A stretch of DNA of 12,670 nucleotides. Origin: an uncultured Collinsella sp. Lineage in GTDB: Bacteria; Actinomycetota; Coriobacteriia; Coriobacteriales; Coriobacteriaceae. Under the pieces are notes generated by a model, which searched no databases, was not told where the DNA came from, and saw only the letters and a program-made list of their open reading frames with translations. How positions within the stretch are numbered: position 1 is the stretch's first letter; each line of letters starts with the position of its first letter. Where the stretch lies: assembly GCA_900545055.1 (NCBI GenBank), contig UQXP01000045.1, positions 1 to 12,670 of the forward strand, read 5' to 3'. This document shows positions 6,491 through 12,670 of the stretch, piece after piece. The position numbers and the translations under genes were made by a program.

Positions 6491-7963
6491 ATGAAGATCG
6501 TAGGCGTTGCCGCCTGTACTGTGGGTATCGCCCACACGTATATGGCCCAGAAGGCGATTCAGGATGAATGCGCCGCCCGTGGCATCGAGTGCAAGGTCGA
6601 GGCTCAGGGTGGCCTGGGTATCGAGAATGAGCTCACGCAGGAAGACGTGGACTCCGCCGACCTGGTCCTGGAGTCCGTCGACGTGGGTGTCGAGAACGAG
6701 GACCGTTTTGAGCAGAAGATGGCCGAGGGCAAGTTCCTGAAGGTCGGCACCTCGGATGTAATCGCCGATCCGGTAAAGATCATCGACCAGGCCATTGAGA
6801 TCATCAAGGCGACGGGTGGCGCCGTTGACGCGCCCAAGGCCGAGGCCAAGGCAGAGAAGAAGGCCGTCTCCGCTGCCCCGCAGGCCCCGACACCGGCGTC
6901 CAAGCAGTCTATCTTTGCCGATCCTGGCAAGACGCTGCTCAATGCATTCAATACCGGCGTTTCCTATTTTATCCCCATCGTCGTTATCGGCGGCGTGTTT
7001 CTTGCCTTCTCGCTGGCATCCGGTACCGCCGGCGCCAACGGCATGGAGGTTACGAACCCGCTGATGGTGAGCCTTAACACCATCGGCATGGCCGGCATCT
7101 CCATGATGATCCCGGTGCTTGCGGCATACATCTCCTACTCGATGGCCGGCAAGCCCGCGCTCGCCCCCGGTTTTGTCCTGGGCTACTTGGTCAACAACGC
7201 CGTCGTCACCCCGAGCGGCAACAGCGTTTCGACCGGCTTCTTGGGCGCCATGATCATGGCTGTCATCTGCGGTTACTTTGTCCGCTGGATGAAGACTTGG
7301 AAGGTCAACAACACCATCCAGACCATCATGCCGATCCTGATCATCCCGATTCTGACCTCGCTCGTCCTGGGCATGGCCTACATCTACATCCTGGCCACGC
7401 CGCTTGGCTTCGTGATGGATTGGCTCACCAGCGTGCTCGGTAGCCTGCAGGGTGGCTCCGCCGTCGTCCTGGGCCTGGTCATTGGTGTTATGACCGCCTT
7501 CGATATGGGCGGCCCCATCAACAAGACCGCTTCGACCTTTACCATGGCCATCATGGCCTCCGGCATCTATGGCCCCAACGGCATGTTCCGCGTCGCCGTC
7601 GCCGTTCCCCCGATCGCCTGTGGCCTCGCTGCGCTCATCGCCAAGAACAAGTTCGATGACGCCGACCGCCAGATGGGCATCTCCGCGCTGTTCATGGGCT
7701 GCATCGGTATTACCGAGGGCGCTATCCCCTTCGCGGTCAAGGACCTCGGTCACACCCTTCCCGGCATTTGCATCGGCTCTGCCGTGGGTGCGGCGCTTGC
7801 CGCCTTCCAGGGCATCGATTGCTACGTCCCGCACGGTGGCTTTATCGTCGCCCTTGCCACCAACAACGTCGCGCTGTTCTGCCTGGACATCGTGATTGGC
7901 GCCGTGGTCGCCGCTGCAATCCTGATTGCCATGAAGCCCACGCTCGACAAGCAGGCCAAGTAA
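6491..7963 (+). CDS. PTS fructose-family transporter, EIIBC components
   Basis: This membrane permease takes up and phosphorylates a hexose or hexulose, using phosphate passed from EIIA to EIIB. It has 490 residues from ATG 6491, with GAGGG a few bases upstream. The EIIB domain (1 to about 100) has the phospho-acceptor Cys9 in ACTVGIAHTYMA; most family members read CPTGIAHT, so positions 10-11 differ. An Ala/Pro/Lys-rich linker (about 110-135) joins it to EIIC (about 137-485), which has many membrane spans, the substrate-loop motif FDMGGPINK (near 338-345) and GITEGAIPFAVKD. It lacks a fused EIIA; that is supplied by the last gene of the operon. No 1-phosphofructokinase gene lies nearby, so fructose is not the obvious substrate and fruA would be an over-call. 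Confidence 0.92.
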   Translation: MKIVGVAACTVGIAHTYMAQKAIQDECAARGIECKVEAQGGLGIENELTQEDVDSADLVLESVDVGVENEDRFEQKMAEGKFLKVGTSDVIADPVKIIDQAIEIIKATGGAVDAPKAEAKAEKKAVSAAPQAPTPASKQSIFADPGKTLLNAFNTGVSYFIPIVVIGGVFLAFSLASGTAGANGMEVTNPLMVSLNTIGMAGISMMIPVLAAYISYSMAGKPALAPGFVLGYLVNNAVVTPSGNSVSTGFLGAMIMAVICGYFVRWMKTWKVNNTIQTIMPILIIPILTSLVLGMAYIYILATPLGFVMDWLTSVLGSLQGGSAVVLGLVIGVMTAFDMGGPINKTASTFTMAIMASGIYGPNGMFRVAVAVPPIACGLAALIAKNKFDDADRQMGISALFMGCIGITEGAIPFAVKDLGHTLPGICIGSAVGAALAAFQGIDCYVPHGGFIVALATNNVALFCLDIVIGAVVAAAILIAMKPTLDKQAK

Positions 7964-7977
7964 ACCTTTAAGGACTC

Positions 7978-8038
7978 CGGTTGTGCGGAGGGATGGATTT
8001 GACTCCGCACAACCGCCCCTACACAACAAAATCCATTC
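7978..8038 (+). promoter_or_regulatory. Candidate H-type RNA pseudoknot between EIIBC and the GatZ-like gene
   Basis: Stem 1 is 13 perfect pairs (7978-7990 with 8003-8015). Its loop contains ATGGATTT (7993-8000), which is complementary to AAATCCAT at 8029-8036, giving an 8-bp stem 2 that can extend to 10 pairs with one G-T. The crossing loop 8016-8028 (CCCCTACACAACA) is A/C-rich, as often seen in pseudoknots. No T-run follows, so it is not an intrinsic terminator. It ends about 60 bases before the ribosome binding site of the next gene. The pairings are seen in sequence; folding and function are inferred. Confidence 0.5.
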
Positions 8039-8047
8039 GTACTGATA

Positions 8048-8066
8048 GGGCCCACATCTGGGTCCC
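8048..8066 (+). promoter_or_regulatory. Small hairpin upstream of the GatZ-like gene
   Basis: GGGCCCA and TGGGTCCC pair with one bulged base around a CATC loop, 29 bases before the AAGGAG ribosome binding site (8096-8101). It may belong to the same leader structure as the preceding pseudoknot. Confidence 0.35.
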
Positions 8067-8107
8067 AGGGAACTTTTGTCAAAAATCCTCTGGAGAAGGA
8101 GAACAAA

Positions 8108-9382
8108 ATGTCCAACCTCACCATCCGCCAGGCCGTTCAGGGCATGCTCAAGCTGCAGGATAGCGGCGATCACGCAACCATGGTCGGTATTGGCCCCATG
8201 AGCCCCAACCTGATTCAGGCCGTGTTCGAGCTTGCCAAGGACGAGGATTTCCCGCCCATGTTTATCGCCAGCCGCAACCAGGTCGATATGGACGAGATGG
8301 GCGCCGGTTACGTCAACGGTTGGGACCAGACGCGCTTTGCCGCCGACATCAAGAAGGTTGCCGACGAGGTGGGTTACACCGGTCCGTACTACCTGTGCCG
8401 CGATCACGGCGGCCCGTGGCAGCGCGACGAGGAGCGTAACGCCCACCTGCCCGAGGACGAGGCCATGGAGCTCGCCCGCAAGTCCTTCGTCGCCGACATG
8501 GAGGCAGGCTTTGACCTGCTGATGGTCGACCCCACCAAGGACCCCTATCAGATCGGCAAGGTTATTCCGCTCGACGTGGTGCTTCGCCGCACGATCGATC
8601 TTATCGACTACCTTGAGCAGTACCGTCGCGAGCATAACCTGCCCGAGGTTGCCTATGAGGTCGGTACCGAGGAGACCAATGGCGGCTTGACCTCTACCGA
8701 TAAGTACGAGGAGTTCATTTCTCAGCTGCAGCCCGAGCTCGAGAAGCGCGGCTGCCCCATGCCCACCTTTATCGTCGGCCAGACCGGTACGCTCACCCGT
8801 TGGACCGAGCAGGTCGGTCATTACAACTTTAAGAATGCCCGCGAGCTCGCCGACATGGCTAAGCGCTACGGCGTGGGCCTGAAGGAGCACAACGCCGACT
8901 ATCTGGATGACGCAACGCTGCTCGAGCACATCCCGGCTCACGTGACGGCCTCCAATGTTGCCCCTCAGTACGGCACCGAGGAGACCCGCGCTTACCTCAA
9001 GCTCTGCGCTACCGAGCAGATTCTGGTCGACAACGGCCTGTGCGACGATCCCTCCGACCTGTATCACACGCTGCTGGTCAAGGCTATCAAGACCGAGCGC
9101 TGGCGCAAGTGGATGACCGGCGACGATGTCAACCTGCAGGTTGACGACATTCTGGCCGACGACGAGCTCAGCCTGAAGATCCTGGATGTCTCCGGCCACT
9201 ACGCCTTTAACGATCCCGAGGTCAAGGAGCAGGTCGAGAAGCTCTACCGCAACCTCGCTGCCCAGGACATCGACGGCAAGCGCTTTGTGATCGAGCACAT
9301 CAAGCGCCCGATCAAGCAGTACGTCGTCGGTCTTAACCTCAAGGGCGTCACGAGCCGCATCGAGAAGGCTCTCGAGGACTAG
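8108..9382 (+). CDS. GatZ/KbaZ-like protein (class II tagatose-bisphosphate aldolase non-catalytic subunit family; possible ketohexose-6-phosphate epimerase)
   Basis: This 424-residue cytoplasmic protein has the usual family length. AAGGAG lies 6 bases before the ATG. Family landmarks are SRNQVDMDEMGAGYVNG (55-71), comparable with CNQVNQ.GGYTG of KbaZ, then RDHGGPWQRDE (98-108) where GatZ/KbaZ have GDHLGP, and GTEETNGG where they have GTEVPVPGG. GatZ and KbaZ were named as partners of the aldolases GatY/KbaY, but no such aldolase is present here. A branch of this family is known as D-tagatose-6-phosphate 4-epimerase (EC 5.1.3.40, Agrobacterium). With a PTS upstream and transaldolase plus transketolase downstream, a stand-alone epimerase converting the imported sugar phosphate to fructose 6-phosphate fits well, but this is inference. 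Family membership is firm; the reaction is not. Confidence 0.82.
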   Translation: MSNLTIRQAVQGMLKLQDSGDHATMVGIGPMSPNLIQAVFELAKDEDFPPMFIASRNQVDMDEMGAGYVNGWDQTRFAADIKKVADEVGYTGPYYLCRDHGGPWQRDEERNAHLPEDEAMELARKSFVADMEAGFDLLMVDPTKDPYQIGKVIPLDVVLRRTIDLIDYLEQYRREHNLPEVAYEVGTEETNGGLTSTDKYEEFISQLQPELEKRGCPMPTFIVGQTGTLTRWTEQVGHYNFKNARELADMAKRYGVGLKEHNADYLDDATLLEHIPAHVTASNVAPQYGTEETRAYLKLCATEQILVDNGLCDDPSDLYHTLLVKAIKTERWRKWMTGDDVNLQVDDILADDELSLKILDVSGHYAFNDPEVKEQVEKLYRNLAAQDIDGKRFVIEHIKRPIKQYVVGLNLKGVTSRIEKALED

Positions 9383-9387
9383 GTAGT

Positions 9388-9411
9388 TCCGGCGTTTTGA
9401 CAAACGCCGGA
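9388..9411 (+). promoter_or_regulatory. Intercistronic hairpin just after the GatZ-like gene
   Basis: TCCGGCGTTT (9388-9397) and AAACGCCGGA (9402-9411) form a perfect 10-bp stem with loop TGAC, starting 6 bases after the stop codon. There is no T-run after it. It could protect the 3' end of the upstream message or slow the polymerase. Confidence 0.55.
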
Positions 9412-9425
9412 CCGGTCGACGCTGC

Positions 9426-9524
9426 GCGGGCATCTGCCGGGCAATCTGGCGCTCAAGCCGTCGCTCGCGTACCAAAGTACGCTTCGCTCCTCTTTCGCAC
9501 CACCTTGCCACGGCAGCTGCCCGC
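9426..9524. repeat. Long imperfect palindrome (REP-like element or structured RNA)
   Basis: The whole stretch folds back on itself around the tetraloop CAAA (9473-9476). The innermost stem is GCGTAC/GTACGC (9467-9472, 9477-9482). The middle pairs loosely. The outer arms match closely: 9426-9452 against the reverse complement of 9498-9524, identical except for one inserted base and four substitutions, with GCGGGCA/TGCCCGC at the tips. No gene lies here. Size and form suit a repeated extragenic palindrome, a small mobile remnant or a structured RNA. No second copy is present in this window. Confidence 0.6.
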
Positions 9525-9601
9525 TCGCTGACGTTGGATTGACCGACGATTGGGCCGCTGTCCTTAGGATTACTAGCAATTCATTTGAAGGAGTTTGCAC
9601 C

Positions 9602-10285
9602 ATGAAGTTCTTTATCGATACCGCCAACCTTGATGAGATCGCCGAGGCCAAGAGCTGGGGCTGCCTTGCCGGCGTCACCACCAACCCGTCCCTGTACGCT
9701 AAGACCGGCGGCAAGCTGGCCGACTTTGAGCCCCACATGCTCAAGATCGCCGAGCTTTGCGAGGGGCTGCCCGTGTCCGCCGAGTCCACCGCGACCACTG
9801 CCGAGGGCATGATCGAGGAGGGCAAGCGTCTTGCCGCTCTGGCTCCCAACATTGTGGTCAAGCTCCCCGTGTGCGAGGCCGGCCTCGCCGCCTGCCGCGC
9901 TCTGGCCGATGCGGGCGTGCGCGTCAACATGACGCTCGTCTTCTCGCCGACGCAAGCCCTTATGGCCGCCAACGCCGGCGCTCGCTACATCAGCCCGTTT
10001 GTGGGACGCTTCGATGACATCGCCGAGGACGGTATCTCGCAGCTCGACAACGTTGTGACCTGCATCAAGAACTATGACTGGACGGGCAAAAACGTCGATG
10101 ACACCGTCGAGATTATTACCGCATCCGTCCGCACGCCTAACCACGTGACCCAGGCGGCGCTGCTCGGCGCTGATATTGCGACCGTCCCCATGGCTGCTCT
10201 TAAGAAATGCCTGCATCACCCGCTGACCGACCAGGGCCTTGCCTCGTTCGAGGCTGACTGGCAGAAGGTCGTCGCTCAGGCTTAA
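9602..10285 (+). CDS. Small transaldolase (TalC/FSA-like subfamily)
   Basis: This cytoplasmic enzyme of 227 residues transfers a dihydroxyacetone unit between sugar phosphates in the non-oxidative pentose phosphate pathway. AAGGAG lies 8 bases before the ATG. It has the start MKFFIDTANLDEI, Asp6, TTNPS (26-30) and the Schiff-base Lys87 (NIVVKLP). Two positions separate the activities in this family. Fructose-6-phosphate aldolase has Gln59 and Tyr131, whereas transaldolases have Glu and Phe. Here they are Glu61 (SAESTATTAEGM) and Phe133 (YISPFVGR), so transaldolase is preferred. Chains of this length usually form decamers. It sits between the GatZ-like and transketolase genes, 219 bp after the former and 63 bp before the latter. 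Confidence 0.92.
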   Translation: MKFFIDTANLDEIAEAKSWGCLAGVTTNPSLYAKTGGKLADFEPHMLKIAELCEGLPVSAESTATTAEGMIEEGKRLAALAPNIVVKLPVCEAGLAACRALADAGVRVNMTLVFSPTQALMAANAGARYISPFVGRFDDIAEDGISQLDNVVTCIKNYDWTGKNVDDTVEIITASVRTPNHVTQAALLGADIATVPMAALKKCLHHPLTDQGLASFEADWQKVVAQA

Positions 10286-10296
10286 CGAGTGGATTG

Positions 10297-10330
10297 CCCC
10301 GGCATCGCGTCATCCGGTGCCGGGGTTGTT
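10297..10330 (+). terminator. Weak terminator-like hairpin between transaldolase and transketolase genes
   Basis: CCCCGGCA (10297-10304) and TGCCGGGG (10318-10325) form an 8-bp stem, loop 13 bases, followed by TTGTT. The T-run is short and broken, and co-directional genes follow at once, so partial termination or mRNA processing is more likely than a full stop. Confidence 0.4.
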
Positions 10331-10348
10331 CTCAAGAGAGGAATTCAT

Positions 10349-11179
10349 ATGACCAACCAGGAGCTGGCGAAGGTCGCCAATGAGGTCAGGAAGGGTGTCG
10401 TGACTGCGGTTCACGCGGCCAAGTCGGGACATCCGGGTGGATCGCTCGGTGCTGCCGACATCATGACGTATCTGTACTTTGAGGAAATGAATATCGATCC
10501 TGCCGACCCTCGCAAGGCCGATCGCGATCGCTTTGTGCTCTCCAAGGGTCACGCGGCGCCGGGCCTGTATTCGGTGTTGGCAAATCGCGGCTATTTTCCC
10601 GTCGAAGAGCTCGAGACGCTCCGCCATATTGGCAGCCGACTGCAGGGCCATCCCAACATGAACGACACCCCGGGCATCGATATGTCCACCGGATCGCTCG
10701 GTCAGGGCATCTCTGCTGCAGTTGGAATGGCGCTTGCCGCTAAGCACTGGGGCGACGGCTACCGTGTCTACACGTTGCTGGGCGACGGTGAGTGCGAGGA
10801 GGGCCAGGTGTGGGAGGCGGCCATGTTTGCCGGCAACCATGCGCTCGACAATCTTGTTGCCGTCGTCGACCACAACGGCTTGCAGATTGACGGCACGATC
10901 GATGAGGTCAACTCGGCGATGCCGCTCGCTGACAAGTTCCGCGCCTTTAAGTGGCATGTGATAGAGCTAGCCGATGGCAACGACATGGCGCAGATTGAGG
11001 CGGCTTTCGCTGAGGCTGGTGAGGTGACCGGCGCGCCCGTCGCTATCATCGCCGAGACGGTGAAGGGCAAAGGCGTCTCCTTTATGGAGAACCAGGTTGG
11101 TTGGCATGGCAAGGCGCCCAATGACGAGCAGTTTGAGCAGGCCATGGCCGGGCTCGCGGCAGCAGGAGAGGAGCTCTAA
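10349..11179 (+). CDS. Transketolase, N-terminal subunit
   Basis: This is the thiamine-diphosphate-binding half of a split transketolase, 276 residues from ATG 10349 with AGAGAGGA a few bases upstream. An earlier in-frame ATG at 10289 lies within the intercistronic hairpin region and lacks a ribosome binding site. Visible landmarks are SGHPGGSLGAADIM (26-39, His28), KGHAAPGLY (66-74, His68), GHPN (100-103), STGSLGQG (113-120) and the ThDP/metal motif GDGECEEGQVWEA (145-157) ending in DHNGLQIDG with Asn176. With the next gene it makes the full enzyme, which moves two-carbon units between ketose and aldose phosphates. Its TAA overlaps the ATG of the C-terminal subunit (TAATG), so translation is coupled. 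Together the two chains have 588 residues, close to a one-chain transketolase of about 660. Confidence 0.94.
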   Translation: MTNQELAKVANEVRKGVVTAVHAAKSGHPGGSLGAADIMTYLYFEEMNIDPADPRKADRDRFVLSKGHAAPGLYSVLANRGYFPVEELETLRHIGSRLQGHPNMNDTPGIDMSTGSLGQGISAAVGMALAAKHWGDGYRVYTLLGDGECEEGQVWEAAMFAGNHALDNLVAVVDHNGLQIDGTIDEVNSAMPLADKFRAFKWHVIELADGNDMAQIEAAFAEAGEVTGAPVAIIAETVKGKGVSFMENQVGWHGKAPNDEQFEQAMAGLAAAGEEL

Positions 11180-12117
11180 TGGCAGAGGTCAAAAAAGTCG
11201 CCACGCGCGTAAGCTACGGCGAGGCGCTCGTCGAGCTGGGCAATGAGCACGATGACTTTGTAGTGCTCGATGCCGACCTGGCTGCCGCTACGCAGACGGG
11301 TAAGTTTAAGGCTGCGCACCCTGAGCGCTTCTACGACGCCGGCATTGCCGAGAGTAACTTGATGGGGCTCGCCGCCGGCATTGCGACCACGGGCCACGTC
11401 GCCTTTGCGAGCACCTTTGCCATGTTCGCCGCCGGCCGCGCGTACGAGCAAGTGCGTAATTCCATCGGCTATCCGCACCTCAACGTCAAAATCGGTGCCA
11501 CACATGCGGGTATCTCGGTCGGTGAAGACGGCGCCACGCATCAGTGCTGCGAGGACATCGCGCTCATGCGCACGATCCCGGGTATGACGGTAATCGTTCC
11601 CGCCGATGACATCGAGGCTCGCGCTTGCGTGCGCGCTGCCTATGAGTTTGAGGGGCCGGTCTACATGCGTTTCGGCCGTCTGGCAACGCCGGTCATCAAC
11701 GACCACGAGGACTATGAGTTCAAGATTGGTCGCGGCGTGGTCGTGCGCGAGGGGTCCGATGTGACTATCGTCGCATGCGGCTTCATGGTCGCCGAGGCGC
11801 TTGAGGCTGCCGAGGCGCTCGCTGCCGATGGCATCGATGCCGAGGTCATCAACATACACACGATCAAGCCGCTCGATGAGCGCCTGGTGGTTGCCAGCGC
11901 CAAGAAGACTGGTCGCGTGGTCACCGCCGAGGAGCATTCGATTATCGGTGGTCTTGGCGAGGCCGTGGCCTCGGTGCTCGCGGAGCAGCATCCGGTGCCG
12001 ATGCGACGCGTCGGCGTGCGCGATGTGTATGGTGAGTCCGGCCCTGCGGTCGATTTGCTGCACAAGTACGGCTTGGACGCCGACGGCATCGAAGCTGCGG
12101 TCAGGTCTGTGTTGTAA
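11179..12117 (+). CDS. Transketolase, C-terminal subunit
   Basis: This 312-residue partner of the preceding gene supplies the pyrimidine-binding and C-terminal domains. The catalytic Glu58, which activates thiamine diphosphate, is in DAGIAESNLMGLAAG (53-67). THAGISVGEDGATHQCCEDIALMR (108-131) carries the phosphate- and sugar-site histidines, including His121. The C-terminal domain starts near 190 (IGRGVVVREGSDVTIVACG) and contains EEHSIIGGLG. The start overlaps the N-subunit stop by one base, and AGGAGAGGAG precedes it. The gene is 11 bp before EIIA. An alternative reading is a transketolase-like enzyme for an unusual sugar, such as the split enzymes of apiose or sulfo-sugar breakdown; residue signatures alone do not settle this. 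Confidence 0.94.
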   Translation: MAEVKKVATRVSYGEALVELGNEHDDFVVLDADLAAATQTGKFKAAHPERFYDAGIAESNLMGLAAGIATTGHVAFASTFAMFAAGRAYEQVRNSIGYPHLNVKIGATHAGISVGEDGATHQCCEDIALMRTIPGMTVIVPADDIEARACVRAAYEFEGPVYMRFGRLATPVINDHEDYEFKIGRGVVVREGSDVTIVACGFMVAEALEAAEALAADGIDAEVINIHTIKPLDERLVVASAKKTGRVVTAEEHSIIGGLGEAVASVLAEQHPVPMRRVGVRDVYGESGPAVDLLHKYGLDADGIEAAVRSVL

Positions 12118-12128
12118 GGAAGGTTTCC

Positions 12129-12581
12129 ATGGGATTTGTATCTGCCAACCAAGTGACGATCGGGTATACCGCCGCCTCGCGCGAGAACGCCCTGCATTAT
12201 TTGTCCGAGCAGGCAATCGAGCTCGGCTTTGCCGATGACGCATCTGCCGTAGAGGCTGCCTTTATTGCTCGCGAGAACGAGGCCGAGACCGGGCTTGTCG
12301 CCGGTTTTGCCGTTCCGCATGCCAAGAGCGATGCGATCCATACGCCGGGTGTGGCCGTGCTCAAACTGTCCGAGCCTGTTGAGTGGCCGAGCTTTGATGG
12401 CGTACCCGTCGATGTGGCGCTCGCGCTGTATGTTCCCGCGGGCGAAGCAGGAACCACGCACCTGCGTCTGCTCTCCAAGGCTGCCGTGATGCTGATGGAT
12501 GCCGGCTTCCGTGACAAAGTACGTGCGAGCACCGATCCCGTTGAGATTGCGGAGCTCATCAATAGCGGACTCGAAGACTAG
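12129..12581 (+). CDS. PTS fructose-family EIIA component
   Basis: This 150-residue cytoplasmic phosphocarrier passes phosphate from HPr to the EIIB domain of the first gene. The active-site His64 lies in GFAVPHAKSD, preceded by the Arg48/Glu pattern ARENEAETGL that is typical of the fructose/mannitol EIIA fold. The ATG follows AGGAAGG by about 5 bases and lies 11 bp after the transketolase C-subunit. The length suits a single EIIA domain without HPr or regulatory fusions. Its place as last gene of an operon that begins with EIIBC completes the transporter and supports one regulatory unit for all six genes. Confidence 0.93.
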   Translation: MGFVSANQVTIGYTAASRENALHYLSEQAIELGFADDASAVEAAFIARENEAETGLVAGFAVPHAKSDAIHTPGVAVLKLSEPVEWPSFDGVPVDVALALYVPAGEAGTTHLRLLSKAAVMLMDAGFRDKVRASTDPVEIAELINSGLED

Positions 12582-12623
12582 AACGGTCATCCCGTTCAAT
12601 CAATCGATCCTTCTCCAAGGAAA

Positions 12624-12660
12624 AGGGCCGCGACGCCATATAGGTGTCGCGGCCCTGTTT
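12624..12660 (+). terminator. Intrinsic terminator of the sugar operon
   Basis: A 13-bp stem with one G-T pair (12625-12637 with 12643-12655), loop ATATA, plus a flanking A-T pair (12624/12656), is followed by TGTTTGCGTTT. It lies about 43 bases after the EIIA stop codon. The stem is very stable, although the T-run is interrupted. Confidence 0.85.
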
Positions 12661-12670
12661 GCGTTTCCCC

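Noticed and set aside
7978..8015. Intrinsic terminator after EIIBC
   Set aside because: The stem is strong but no T-run follows and the next four genes depend on the same transcript; a pseudoknot explains the loop complementarity better.
8108..9382. Tagatose-6-phosphate kinase
   Set aside because: An old family label for GatZ-like proteins; no nucleotide-binding motif of a sugar kinase is visible.
6314..9511. Very long open frame on the minus strand (over 1000 codons) opposite the PTS and GatZ-like genes
   Set aside because: It is a shadow of strongly biased codon use on the + strand. Its protein is rich in Asp, His, Gly and Val without recognisable domains, and it runs across intergenic hairpins.
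9379..9972. Minus-strand open frame across the spacer before the transaldolase
   Set aside because: It overlaps the long palindrome and the transaldolase gene, and the translation is low in complexity with no family resemblance.
9602..10285. Fructose-6-phosphate aldolase
   Set aside because: Glu61 and Phe133 are the transaldolase residues at the two positions that distinguish the activities.
1..12670. CRISPR array, tRNA or rRNA gene, insertion sequence, toxin-antitoxin or phage defence system
   Set aside because: No regularly spaced repeats, no tRNA-like cloverleaf noticed, and no transposase, integrase or defence-type protein in any plausible frame.

Overview
The window (about 12.7 kb, GC-rich, coding-dense) looks like a chromosomal segment of a gut actinobacterium of the Coriobacteriia, most likely Collinsella or a close relative. 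The grounds are the codon style, a transketolase split into two genes, fructose-type PTS genes, and the sequence character of the nuclease and the EF-G-like protein. The genus is an inference from style; no rRNA or other taxonomic marker is present.

Layout. (1) 1-1536, + strand: the 3' end of a polar amino-acid ABC transporter operon (last ~20 codons of a probable solute-binding protein, permease, ATPase), closed by a strong intrinsic terminator. (2) 1772-3917, + strand: a stand-alone EF-G-like translational GTPase of the FusA2/EF-G2 kind with its own terminator. Several of its GTPase signature motifs are degenerate. (3) 3962-6075, - strand: a LacI-family regulator followed downstream by a membrane-anchored or secreted DNA/RNA non-specific endonuclease. 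(4) 6076-6490: a 415-bp divergent control region with repeated and inverted motifs and a candidate promoter. (5) 6491-12581, + strand: a six-gene sugar operon: fructose-family PTS EIIBC, a GatZ/KbaZ-like protein, a small transaldolase, transketolase N-terminal half, transketolase C-terminal half, and PTS EIIA. A strong terminator follows at about 12624.

How the genes may work together. The PTS pair (EIIBC plus EIIA) would import and phosphorylate a hexose or hexulose. The GatZ-like protein has no GatY/KbaY aldolase partner here, so it may act alone on the sugar phosphate, for example as a ketohexose-6-phosphate 4-epimerase giving fructose 6-phosphate. Transaldolase and split transketolase would then move the carbon through the non-oxidative pentose phosphate pathway. 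The transaldolase carries the residues of a true transaldolase rather than of fructose-6-phosphate aldolase. The divergent LacI-type gene is the natural candidate regulator.

The most unusual non-coding signals lie between the sugar operon genes. They are a candidate H-type pseudoknot between EIIBC and the GatZ-like gene, a 10-bp hairpin followed by a ~99-bp imperfect palindrome between the GatZ-like gene and the transaldolase, and a further hairpin before the transketolase. None carries a full U-tract, so they may tune mRNA processing, stability or translation rather than end transcription. I saw no CRISPR array, tRNA, rRNA, insertion sequence or defence system.
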